Origin: CAYQTO01 sp964420455
GTDB taxonomy: Bacteria; Sumerlaeota; Sumerlaeia; SLMS01
Assembly: GCA_964420455.1 (NCBI GenBank)
Contig: CAYQTO010000005.1
Coordinates: 3,046 to 67,045 of the forward strand
Reading direction: 5' to 3'
DNA: 64,000 nucleotides
The notes beneath the pieces are model-generated. The model was given only the letters and a program-made list of their open reading frames with translations, had not been told where the DNA came from and made no database searches. Position numbers and translations under genes: made by a program. Below are positions 43,708 through 51,863 of the stretch, piece after piece. The first letter of the stretch is position 1. Each line of letters starts with the position of its first letter.

Positions 43708-44871
43708 TTGGCGCGGCGACTGGTGATCGACGCCCGATGCGTGCGGGCGCGGCAGACGGGGGTCGGCATCGCGGCGTTCCGCCATCTCGTGGGTCTGGAC
43801 GCGCTTGCGCAATCCGGCCGTCTGGGCCACTGGGAAATTCTTATCCTCCGGGACGCCTCGCAGACCCATGACCCGGCCTTTCTCGAGAGATGGCGGGCGC
43901 TCCGCTCGTTTGCCCTCGTTGATGTCGATGCGCCGCATGATGCCCATCCGGCGAGCGACCTTTGGATGCATGGGCGGTTGCCGGGTCTGCTTCGGCGGAT
44001 GGGTGCGGCGGTGTTGTACTCGCCCGCCTTCGTGGGTCCGGTCGCCACGGGTTCCTCGGCCCATGTGGTGATGGTCCATGACGATATGGTCTGGAGCCAG
44101 CCGGGGTCATATCCCTGGCGGTTTCGGGCGTACCTGTCGGCGGCAACTCGGCTGGCGACGTGGCGGGCGGACCGGGTGTTGTTTCCCTCGGGCGCTGCGC
44201 TGCGCGCGTGCTCGCGGCGGCTGGGTCTTTCCCGCGGGCAGTGCGGTGTGGTGCACCATGGTGTGCCACGGGTGTTCTTTTCCCCGGTTGGTCCGGGGGG
44301 AGCACGCGAGCGGCTGGTCGTGTGCATCGCCTCGGCGGAGCCGCGCAAGAATCACGAGGTGCTGGCGCGGGCGCTGGCAAACCGGTCCGAAGTGCGGCTG
44401 TTGTTTGTCGGCTTTCAGGGCGCGGGGGCTGCGGGGCGGCTGGCGCGGTTGCGGCGCCTGGCGGGTTCGACCCCCATCGAGGTGATCGAGGCGGCAGACG
44501 AGACCCGGGTGGCCGGGATTCTCGGGCGCGCCGGCGTCGTGGCGCTTCCCTCGCGGGGCGAGGGCTTCGGGTTTCCCGTCCTCGAGGGCATGGCTGCGGG
44601 CACACCGCTGGTGTTGTCGGACCTTGCGGTATTTCGCGAGGTGGCGGGGGAGTGCGCCTTGTACAGGGACCCAGACGATGTGGGGGGATGGGCTCGTGCG
44701 CTGGAGGTGGCGCTGGCCGGGGGAGCCTCGGTGGAGGCGCGTGTGGCCTGTGGCAGGAAGCGGGCGGCGAGGATGACGCTGGAGGCGAGCGCGCGGGCGC
44801 TCCTCCGGGAATGTGCCCGGGCGTATAGACAGAGGCGGGCTAGAACCGGAGGCCGAACAGCTCGGTCCTGA
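43708..44871 (+). CDS. GT4-type glycosyltransferase
   Basis: 387 residues from a TTG at 43708, preceded by GGGGAAA. R-L-V-I-D-A-R-C-V-R-A-R-Q-T-G-V-G is the acceptor-loop start of the WbpY/mannosyltransferase-like GT4 subgroup. I-A-S-A-E-P-R-K-N-H is the donor-domain motif (P-R-K-N) and P-S-R-G-E-G-F-G-F-P-V-L-E-G-M-A-A-G the E-x7-E. Far from the main exopolysaccharide locus. A-Y-R-Q near its end is encoded by GTATAGAC with codons TAT AGA. Its last 32 nt overlap the convergent repeat-protein gene. Confidence 0.88.
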   Translation: MARRLVIDARCVRARQTGVGIAAFRHLVGLDALAQSGRLGHWEILILRDASQTHDPAFLERWRALRSFALVDVDAPHDAHPASDLWMHGRLPGLLRRMGAAVLYSPAFVGPVATGSSAHVVMVHDDMVWSQPGSYPWRFRAYLSAATRLATWRADRVLFPSGAALRACSRRLGLSRGQCGVVHHGVPRVFFSPVGPGGARERLVVCIASAEPRKNHEVLARALANRSEVRLLFVGFQGAGAAGRLARLRRLAGSTPIEVIEAADETRVAGILGRAGVVALPSRGEGFGFPVLEGMAAGTPLVLSDLAVFREVAGECALYRDPDDVGGWARALEVALAGGASVEARVACGRKRAARMTLEASARALLRECARAYRQRRARTGGRTARS

Positions 44872-46471
44872 GGTCGGGTTCGCGATGGCGGCCGACAAGG
44901 CCGAAGAGGAGGCGGGTGTGCCCCGTCTTCGTGCCGCCGGGGGCCTCGACGGATTCGTGGTCGAGAATCAACAGATTCAGCCTTCGGCGAACGGTTCCGT
45001 CCTGGAGCCTTTCGTGGAGATAGGCGGTGCCGAGGGCGCGTTCCCACCGCTCGCCGGTTTCCGTGTCGGTTTGCTTTTCCCAGAGGGTCCAGAGGGGGGC
45101 CCAGTTGCGCTCGATGGCGCGCTGGAGCCCGGCGTAGGGAATCAGGTGGAGGGTGTTCGTTTGGATGGTGCCGTTGCGCGATTCCATTCTGCGGAAGAAG
45201 GGGAAGATCATGCGCGAGCGTTCGAAGGTGCCGTCGTCGTGCTCGCGGAGACGCGAGGAGTAGAAGGGGAAGACATAGCTGCGCGTGTCGGTGTGGTCCT
45301 CGTGGGTGTTTACCAAGTAGCGGTGGAAGGGCCAGAGAATGGTCTTGTAGATGCGGGTGTCGTTGGAGACGCGGGTGTAGAAGGGAAAGAAGCCGCCGCC
45401 GGTGGTGGCGCGGGGGTCTGTTTCGATGCCCTCGATGGGAGTGCGGCGGCGTCCGAGGAACCAGAAGTAGCGTTCCTCGCGGATGCCCGTGCGGAGGTTT
45501 TCGTCAATGTTATAGAGGGCGAGGAAGTAGCCGCGGGTTCGGCGCTGGCCGACCTCGAGCTTGCCATAGAAGGGAAACAGCATGTCGAAGGTGAGGTTGG
45601 GGCGGCGCCATTTGGCGTAGAAGGGGAGGAACATGAAGAGCTCCTCCTCGTCGGGGTTGGACCTGGAAATGCGGCCGGATCGGTAGTGACCCAAGGGCCA
45701 GAGGAAAAAGCCGCGGGTGAACTCGTCCTCCTTGTGGACGCGGGCGAAGAGGGGCCAGACACGCCAGCCGGAGACGCGGGGTCCCGTATAGACAGCGAAG
45801 AAGGGCCAGAGGACCGTGTGGATTTCGTTGTAGTCGAGGCCGCTGCCCTGGTGGCTGTAGGTGAGGAGGGGCCAGAGGAAGAAGGCGATGCGGTCGCGGT
45901 TGAAGTAACCACGGATGTCGCCGGCGAGGGGGAACAGGGCGGCGAAGCTGACGGGGCGGTTGGGAAAAAAGGGCAGGGCGAGCTGGGCGTATTCTCCATA
46001 CCAATAGAACGGGAAAAGAACCTGATAGCGGCCCACGTCGCCGACGTGGCCCTCGAACCAGAGGGGGAAGAGGAAGCGATCGAAATGCTCGACGCCGCGG
46101 CGCTCCTCGCTCCGCTGGTAGAAGAGGGGAAAGAGGTAGTTGCGGCGATAGTTGGTGGCGCCGCTGTATTCCGGGCGAAAGCGGTACGTATAGACGGGCC
46201 AGAGGAAGTCGAAGGCTCGCTCGTCGGAATCCTTCCAGGCTTCGTGGCTGAAGAGGGGATGAAGGGCGACGGTGCGTGATTCGGGGGTTTCACGAACGCG
46301 GAAGAGGGGCCAGAGGACCCAGGTGTCGGTGGTGAGGGTGTCGGCGGACTGGATGTGGCCCGTGTCGAAGAGGGGGAAGGCCTGGGCGTGGGAGTGCCGT
46401 GGAGCAAGGAGGGCAATGAGGCCCGCCAGCAGCAGGAGGAGGCCGCTCGGGTTGGTACGGCGGATGGACAG
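44840..46471 (-). CDS. exported aromatic repeat protein of unknown family (W/F-P-F/L repeats), probable CTG start
   Basis: About 543 residues. Some 20 to 25 repeats of a short aromatic motif: F-L-W-P-V, V-L-W-P-L-F, F-L-F-P-L-W, V-L-F-P-F-Y, L-A-L-P-F-F, V-L-W-P-F-F, R-V-W-P-L-F, F-F-L-W-P-L, M-L-F-P-F-Y, I-L-W-P-F-H, M-I-F-P-F-F and others. They alternate with polar turns about every 12 to 30 residues. The spacing suggests a beta-barrel or beta-solenoid. The frame is open to the TGA at 46477-46475. The only sensible start is a CTG at 46471, which yields a good signal peptide (L-L-L-L-L-A-G-L-I-A-L-L-A) ending H-A-Q. A GTG at 46036 would cut off matching repeats. It follows the histidine kinase by 3 nt. 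GTCTATAC occurs twice. Function unknown; an outer-membrane location is inference. Confidence 0.72.
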   Translation of the reverse strand: MSIRRTNPSGLLLLLAGLIALLAPRHSHAQAFPLFDTGHIQSADTLTTDTWVLWPLFRVRETPESRTVALHPLFSHEAWKDSDERAFDFLWPVYTYRFRPEYSGATNYRRNYLFPLFYQRSEERRGVEHFDRFLFPLWFEGHVGDVGRYQVLFPFYWYGEYAQLALPFFPNRPVSFAALFPLAGDIRGYFNRDRIAFFLWPLLTYSHQGSGLDYNEIHTVLWPFFAVYTGPRVSGWRVWPLFARVHKEDEFTRGFFLWPLGHYRSGRISRSNPDEEELFMFLPFYAKWRRPNLTFDMLFPFYGKLEVGQRRTRGYFLALYNIDENLRTGIREERYFWFLGRRRTPIEGIETDPRATTGGGFFPFYTRVSNDTRIYKTILWPFHRYLVNTHEDHTDTRSYVFPFYSSRLREHDDGTFERSRMIFPFFRRMESRNGTIQTNTLHLIPYAGLQRAIERNWAPLWTLWEKQTDTETGERWERALGTAYLHERLQDGTVRRRLNLLILDHESVEAPGGTKTGHTRLLFGLVGRHREPDLRTELFGLRF

Positions 46472-46474
46472 GGG

Positions 46475-48166
46475 TCAGGCTCCCTGGGCGGGGGGGATCT
46501 CGATAAAGAAGGTGGTCCCGAGCCCTTCCTCGGACTCAACCCGGATCGTGCCCCCCATGTCCTCGATCGCCTTCTTGCACATGGGGAGGCCGAGGCCCGT
46601 GCCGGCCGATCCCTTGGTGGTGAAGAAGGGAAAGAAGATTTTCTCGAGCTTTTCCCCGTCGATGCCCATGCCGTTGTCCTGAAGGGTGATGGTCAGGACG
46701 TCCTCGTCCTTGAGGGCGGTAGTGACGAGGATCTGGCCATTTTCGTGGTTCACGGCCTCGACCGCATTGACCAGCAGGTTCATCAGGGTGCGCTGGAGTC
46801 CGAGTTCGTCGAGCCGTCGCGCGGAGATGTTGTCGTCCAGGTCCAGCTCCAGGGTGATGCCCTTGTCGATGAGCTGCTCCTCGATTTCCTCGGCGATCGC
46901 ACAGATGAGGTCATTGACGTCGACCTCGGTCAGTTCGGGGACCTTGTGGCTGCTGTATTCGAGCATGTCGCGGACGAGTTTGCCGATCTTGTCGATGCCC
47001 CGCTGGACGACCTTCCAGGAGTCGTTGGCGCCCTCGAGATCACCCTTTTCAAGGGCGCGGGAAAGCAGTTCGGCACCGCCCTGGGAAAGGAGAAGGATAT
47101 TCTTCACGTTGTGGCTGATACCGGCGACGGTCTCGCCGACGGCGGCCAGGCGCTGGCGGTGAAGGGCCTCGCGCTGCATGCGCATGTGGGCGATGGCGAC
47201 GGCGACTTCGGTGGCAACGATGGTAACAAATTCGAGGTCGTCCTGGTTGAAGGCGGAGCCGCGCTGGGTTTTGTCGAGGTGGATGGCGCCGATCACCCTT
47301 CCGCCAACGATCATCGGGGCGCAGATGGTCGAGCGGATTTCGTTGGCGAAGATGGACTCGCTGGCGCTGAAGCGGTCGTCGAACTGGGCATCGCGACTCA
47401 GGACGGCGACGCGTTCCTGCACAACCTGATTGAGGATGGTGCGGGAGACGCGGACCTTCTCGGGAACGATCGGCTGGTCGCGGTACTTGACGGCGGCAAC
47501 ATCGAGGTTTTCCGCCTCCGCATGAAAGCGTGTGAGGATCACGCCCCGGTCGGCGGACACGGCCACGAACAACGCATCCAGCACCCGCCCCAGGATGACT
47601 TCCTCGCGATCCACGTCGAGATCCCGCAGGACCTCGGAAAGGTGATACAACGCGGTCAGGCGCTGGTTGAGCCTGAAGAGGGTCGCCTTGTCGACCTTCT
47701 TGTCGGCCGCGGTGGAGATGACCGAGGACTTGGACTTGTCCGACACCTCCTCCGCGCGCAGGATGGACTTCTCGCCCACCGGGGATGAACCCGAATCGTC
47801 CTCAAAATCGACGATGTCCTTGCCGACAAGCGAGGACGAGCCAACCCCGGCGGCGTTCTCCTCCGGGAACTGAAACTGGAACGGCACGTTGCCAAAGACC
47901 ACCTGGTCGCCATCGTGGATGGCCATCTGGGTGATGCGCTCGGAATTGACGGTGGTGCCGTTGGAGGAGTTGAGGTCCTGCAGGATGAAGAAGGCGCCGC
48001 GGCGGTCGATCCGCGCATGAAAGCGGGAGATGGAATCGAGCGACAGGACGATGTCGTTGCTGGGATGACGGCCGACGGTGATCTGATCGGCGTTCAGGAT
48101 GTATTCCTCGAGCATCCCGGGCTGCGGCTTGGCGGGGACGAGACGGGCGGGCGCGGGATCGCTCAT
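46475..48166 (-). CDS. FHA-GAF sensor histidine kinase
   Basis: 563 residues. Residues about 15-100 are an FHA domain (V-G-R-H-P-S-N-D-I-V-L, S-R-F-H-A-R, N-S-S-N-G-T-T-V-N). About 170-340 is a GAF domain. The H-box is G-I-S-H-N-V-K-N, N-box L-M-N-L-L-V-N-A-V-E-A-V and G-boxes D-N-G-M-G-I and G-T-G-L-G-L. No membrane segment, so cytoplasmic. ATG at 48166; an extension to 48220 is unlikely. Phosphothreonine input to a histidine kinase links Ser/Thr and two-component signalling. No receiver gene is next to it. Confidence 0.92.
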   Translation of the reverse strand: MSDPAPARLVPAKPQPGMLEEYILNADQITVGRHPSNDIVLSLDSISRFHARIDRRGAFFILQDLNSSNGTTVNSERITQMAIHDGDQVVFGNVPFQFQFPEENAAGVGSSSLVGKDIVDFEDDSGSSPVGEKSILRAEEVSDKSKSSVISTAADKKVDKATLFRLNQRLTALYHLSEVLRDLDVDREEVILGRVLDALFVAVSADRGVILTRFHAEAENLDVAAVKYRDQPIVPEKVRVSRTILNQVVQERVAVLSRDAQFDDRFSASESIFANEIRSTICAPMIVGGRVIGAIHLDKTQRGSAFNQDDLEFVTIVATEVAVAIAHMRMQREALHRQRLAAVGETVAGISHNVKNILLLSQGGAELLSRALEKGDLEGANDSWKVVQRGIDKIGKLVRDMLEYSSHKVPELTEVDVNDLICAIAEEIEEQLIDKGITLELDLDDNISARRLDELGLQRTLMNLLVNAVEAVNHENGQILVTTALKDEDVLTITLQDNGMGIDGEKLEKIFFPFFTTKGSAGTGLGLPMCKKAIEDMGGTIRVESEEGLGTTFFIEIPPAQGA

Positions 48167-48188
48167 GGGATGGCGCGGGGGTTGGGCG

Positions 48189-48584
48189 TCAGCCGCCGTC
48201 GTCGAGCGAGGCGGTGACAAACGAGGGCTCGGGCCGCTCGTCCGCCTCGCGCAGCACCAGGTGCACCCGCTTTGTATCGGTGATGAAGAAGGGCATCGCC
48301 TCCATCACAAGGTCAAGGCCGGGCCACAGCCAGGGCGGTGCGTGGAAGCGTTCGCGTTGAAGGACGGGCTCGTAGCCCTCCTTGGAAGCGCCAAAGTCGT
48401 AGTACCAGTACCAGGTGAAGGGGTGCTCGAGAGGCGTTTCACCCAAGTTCACGCCGTTCATGGTGATGGTGGCGTCACTGGGTTCCGAGGTGACCACAAC
48501 CTTGGAGCGCACGCAGCCGGTGGCGGCGAAAATCCCCGCAAGAACCACGGGAACGAGGGCAAGAAGGGGCAGTCGACGAGACAT
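48189..48584 (-). CDS. small PEGA-domain lipoprotein
   Basis: 131 residues. A signal ending A-A-T-G-C-V-R-S gives a probable lipidated Cys. V-V-V-T-S-E-P-S-D-A-T-I-T-M-N-G-V-N-L-G-E-T-P-L is a PEGA repeat, a surface-layer-like beta domain. ATG at 48584. It lies between tmk (49 nt upstream) and the histidine kinase (22 nt downstream) and may share their transcript. Confidence 0.82.
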   Translation of the reverse strand: MSRRLPLLALVPVVLAGIFAATGCVRSKVVVTSEPSDATITMNGVNLGETPLEHPFTWYWYYDFGASKEGYEPVLQRERFHAPPWLWPGLDLVMEAMPFFITDTKRVHLVLREADERPEPSFVTASLDDGG

Positions 48585-48633
48585 CGCGGCGCCTTGCGAA
48601 GGATGGATACATGCTTGTTCCATGGGAGGTTGG

Positions 48634-49374
48634 CTAGTGGCTTTCGGAAGTGTCAACACCTCGTTGGGGGAGGACGCCCTCGGGGGTGTTGCGGCGGGTG
48701 CGGAGGAGAATCTCGGAGGCGAGGCGGTCGGCGAGTGCCTCGGGGTCGCCGGTGGAGGTGGCGCGGACGACACGGCTGGCGAGAGGCTCGAGGACGATGT
48801 CGTAGGTGGCGGCCACCCGCTGGAGGTTTTCGCGGGTTTCATAGTACTCGCGGGAGTGGCGGCCGTCGAGCCGGGCCTCGGTGACCTCCGGCGGGACCTC
48901 GAGATAGACGACGACCTGGGGGAGGGGGAACTGGGCATTGAGGCGCTCGACGAGGCGGAAGGCCTCGCGGTCGCGAGCGTTATAGGCCAGAGAGCTGAAG
49001 AGGTATCGGGTGGTCAGGGCGAAGGCCCGGGGGCCAAGGAGGCTGGCAATGCCGCCCCGGGCGCGGAAGAGGTGCTCGTGGCGGTCCGCCGCGAAGAGGT
49101 AGGCGAGGTGGGCGTCGACGTCGCCGGAGTCGGACGAGAAGGAGTCCTCGCCCCGGAGGTAGCGGCGGATCTGGCGGCCGACCGCGCCGTCGGTAGGTTC
49201 CGCCGAGAGGTGAACCTCGAACCCCGCACGGCGCAGGCGCTCGGCAACGAGGCGCGACTGTGTCGACGTGCCCGAGCCGTCCACTCCCTCCACGGCGACG
49301 AATTGGCGCCAGGTGGGACCCCCATAGCGGGGCGGCGAAAACTCCGTTGCGGGATGTCGCTGTGCTTGACCCAA
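48634..49374 (-). CDS. tmk: thymidylate kinase with variant P-loop
   Basis: About 246 residues. Fold and motifs are those of dTMP kinase: F-V-A-V-E-G-V-D-G-S-G-T-S-T-Q (P-loop), A-E-P-T-D-G (LID-side), A-D-R-H-E-H and T-T-R-Y-L-F-S-S-L-A-Y. The usual P-loop Lys (G-x-G-K-T/S) is Thr here, and the D-R-Y Asp is Thr. I recall other bacterial Tmk-like proteins with G-A-G-T-T-T-Q, so this may be a functional variant; it needs a partner Lys. The start is uncertain: TTG 49374 has AGGAGG about 12 nt upstream. Role: dTMP to dTDP, or a paralogue of it. Confidence 0.75.
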   Translation of the reverse strand: MGQAQRHPATEFSPPRYGGPTWRQFVAVEGVDGSGTSTQSRLVAERLRRAGFEVHLSAEPTDGAVGRQIRRYLRGEDSFSSDSGDVDAHLAYLFAADRHEHLFRARGGIASLLGPRAFALTTRYLFSSLAYNARDREAFRLVERLNAQFPLPQVVVYLEVPPEVTEARLDGRHSREYYETRENLQRVAATYDIVLEPLASRVVRATSTGDPEALADRLASEILLRTRRNTPEGVLPQRGVDTSESH

Positions 49375-49541
49375 AATCTTGCCAGACCTCCTTACTGTTG
49401 GGCGCTCCCGGTGGTGGTTCCGACCCCTGAAGTCCCGTTTGCGCCGGGATCGCCGGCGGCCTCCACTGCGGGGTTGCCACCGTAGAACGCCTTGTACCTT
49501 CATAACCTGCAAGATTCGAGACAAGAGGCTTTCGGCGCTCC

Positions 49542-51059
49542 ATGCCCGAGATTATCGTCAAACTCGGCGAACGCATCATCCACCGCTACTTCTTCGACAA
49601 GGACAACCTGTCGGTGGGGCGCGGGCGCGATAACGACATCGTCATCGAAAACCTTTCCGTCTCGCGCAATCACTGCCGTGTGAAGGTTACCGACGGCAAG
49701 TTCATCCTGACCGACATGAACTCCGCCAACGGGACCTTCGTCAACGGAGTGCGGGTGACCAAGACAGAGATCTACCACAACGACCAGATCCAGGTCGGCA
49801 AGCACACGCTGCTGTTCATCAATACGGACGAGGCGGGGATGGAGCCGGCCTCGGCGAACGACAGCATTGGCCTGCCCACGGATGCGGGCATCCCCGAGCC
49901 TCCTTCCACCCCGCCGCCCCCGCCGTCGCCGGTCGCGGCGCCCTCCGCCGTCGACTCCGCCCTCGTCGGCGTGCTCACCATCGTCAAGGGCAAGCAGGCC
50001 AACCAGTGTTTCCCCATCCACAAGGAAGAGACGACCATCGGCAGGGCGCCGGAAAACGATGTCCGGCTCCACGATTGGTTCGTCTCCAAGAAGCACGCGG
50101 TGCTGCGCCGTGTGGGCGAGGACTTCCTGCTGAAGGACCTCGAGAGCTGGCGCGGCACGACGGTGAACGGGTCGTCGATCAAGGAGGCCAAGTTGAGCTC
50201 CGGCGACGAGCTGGTCTTCGGGACCATGGTGGTGAACTTCACGGTGATGGAGCGGCTTGAGTGGGAGAAGATCCGGGACAAGCACGGGCCGCCGCCACTT
50301 CCGGAGGTGCCCGTCGTGCCGACGGCGGCCGAGGCGGCAGGTGCCGAGGAGCTTCCCTCCTCCCTGGATGGGCCGCCGATCACCGAGCCTCCCCCCCCGC
50401 CCCCGGGCCCCGCCGAGCTTCCCTCGCCGGAACCACCCCCAAGGCAACAGGCAGCGCCGGATGAAGGGTCGCTCCCGTCGCAGGTCGCGAAGGAAGACCT
50501 CGCCGTCCTGGAGGCGGAGGCGGACCTCCACGAGGGGACGCCGGAGGAGGAAGCGGACGACAGGCGCCTCGCCTGGGAACTGCTCCAGGCGGAACTCGCC
50601 CTCAATGCCGGGGTGGAGGAGGAGGACTTCACGTTTGTGGGTGACAACGGGGAGCTCGACGGGGAGGAAGCGGCCTTCCTGCGGCTTGGGGAAATCGACC
50701 TTGGCGCCCAGATGCAGGAGCGTCAGGACTGGATGCAGTCCGCGAGTGGCAACGCCACGAACGACGGCGAGGAGGAAGCGGAGGAATGGCGGGCACTTTC
50801 CGTGATCGTGCTGCCGGAGGAGGACGGCGAGGAATCGGCGAGGAGGAAGCCGGCGCCGGCGAAGGGGGCTCCCAAGCCCACGCCAGCCGCCGCCCAAGGC
50901 ACCACCTCGGATGTTGACGCCTCGCTCGAGCAAGACATACGGATGTGGGAAAAGGCGCTCAGGAACAAGAGCCCGATCATTCGCAAGAACGCCGCACGAG
51001 AACTGAAAAAGCTCACTGGAAAAGACTATGACTGGAACTCCGAGCCAGCAGGGCCCTGA
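49542..51059 (+). CDS. two-FHA-domain protein with long proline-rich linkers
   Basis: 505 residues. FHA 1 (residues about 20-95: V-G-R-G-R-D-N-D-I-V, S-R-N-H-C, N-S-A-N-G-T-F-V-N-G) and FHA 2 (about 150-230: I-G-R-A-P-E-N-D-V-R, S-K-K-H-A, S-W-R-G-T-T-V-N-G). Linkers are rich in Pro. Residues about 300-440 are acidic and probably disordered. A helical end (M-W-E-K-A-L-R-N-K-S-P-I-I-R-K-N-A-A-R-E-L) recalls a single HEAT-like repeat. Probably an adaptor that gathers phosphothreonine proteins. Divergent from tmk; 3' end overlaps the phosphoesterase by 32 nt. Confidence 0.87.
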   Translation: MPEIIVKLGERIIHRYFFDKDNLSVGRGRDNDIVIENLSVSRNHCRVKVTDGKFILTDMNSANGTFVNGVRVTKTEIYHNDQIQVGKHTLLFINTDEAGMEPASANDSIGLPTDAGIPEPPSTPPPPPSPVAAPSAVDSALVGVLTIVKGKQANQCFPIHKEETTIGRAPENDVRLHDWFVSKKHAVLRRVGEDFLLKDLESWRGTTVNGSSIKEAKLSSGDELVFGTMVVNFTVMERLEWEKIRDKHGPPPLPEVPVVPTAAEAAGAEELPSSLDGPPITEPPPPPPGPAELPSPEPPPRQQAAPDEGSLPSQVAKEDLAVLEAEADLHEGTPEEEADDRRLAWELLQAELALNAGVEEEDFTFVGDNGELDGEEAAFLRLGEIDLGAQMQERQDWMQSASGNATNDGEEEAEEWRALSVIVLPEEDGEESARRKPAPAKGAPKPTPAAAQGTTSDVDASLEQDIRMWEKALRNKSPIIRKNAARELKKLTGKDYDWNSEPAGP

Positions 51060-51807
51060 GCTCACCGACAAGCACCGCAAGGTCGGTGTGATCTCGGATA
51101 TACACGGGAACCTTCAGGCCCTCAATTCCGTGCTGGAGGAGTTGGAGAACGAAGGGGTCGACAAGATCATCTGCTGCGGCGACGTGGTGGGCTACGGGGC
51201 GCGTCCCAACGAGTGCGTTGAGACCCTCCGTCGTCTCGAAATCCCCACCATCGCCGGCAACCACGACCACGCCGCCCTCCTCCTCACGGACATCTCGAAC
51301 TTCAACGAGATCGCCAAGACCGCCGTCCTCTGGACCAAGCAGGTCCTCCGCGAGGACAACACCGAGTGGCTGCGCCAGCTTCCCCTCACCCTTCGCGACA
51401 CCGCCAACGATGTCTTCTACGTCCATGCCTCGCCCAAGGAACCAGGCGAGTGGCACTACATCCTCACCATGGGCGAGGCGCGCACCAACTTCAACTACTT
51501 CACCGAGCAGATCTGCTTCATCGGCCACAGCCACCAGCCCTTCATCATTGAGAACGACGAGGGGAACCTCCAGTGCCCCACACGGCCGGAAATCGATCTG
51601 CGGGTCGGCTGCCGCTACCTGATCAATGTCGGTTCCGTTGGCCAGCCCCGCGACCACAACCCCCGCCCGTGCTTCGTCGTGCTCGACTTCGAAAACCGCA
51701 AGCTTGAGATCCGCCGCTGCGACTACGATCTGGATGCGTCCCAGAAGGCGATCCTCAACGCGGGGCTTCCCCGGGAGCTCGCCGAGCGGCTCGCCCACGG
51801 CATGTAG
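51028..51807 (+). CDS. calcineurin-type metallophosphoesterase (YfcE/MJ0936-like)
   Basis: 259 residues. The five metal-binding blocks are present: G-V-I-S-D-I-H-G-N, C-C-G-D-V-V-G-Y-G-A-R-P, I-A-G-N-H-D-H-A-A, F-V-Y-V-H-A (as F-Y-V-H-A-S) and I-G-H-S-H-Q-P. I-N-V-G-S-V-G-Q-P-R-D follows. Subgroup resembles phosphodiesterases acting on small organophosphates; a protein phosphatase role opposite the FHA protein it overlaps is attractive but unproven. ATG at 51028 lies 32 nt inside the preceding gene. Confidence 0.88.
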   Translation: MTGTPSQQGPELTDKHRKVGVISDIHGNLQALNSVLEELENEGVDKIICCGDVVGYGARPNECVETLRRLEIPTIAGNHDHAALLLTDISNFNEIAKTAVLWTKQVLREDNTEWLRQLPLTLRDTANDVFYVHASPKEPGEWHYILTMGEARTNFNYFTEQICFIGHSHQPFIIENDEGNLQCPTRPEIDLRVGCRYLINVGSVGQPRDHNPRPCFVVLDFENRKLEIRRCDYDLDASQKAILNAGLPRELAERLAHGM

Positions 51808-51863
51808 TCTTCTTCAGCGTTACCGGCGGGGCCCGCCTCCCCAGCGATGGGGTGTGTGCCGGT

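Noticed and set aside
49375..49524. Thymidylate kinase starting at the ATG at 49524
   Set aside because: The added 50 residues are very basic and unlike the family, and would fill the divergent promoter region shared with the FHA gene.
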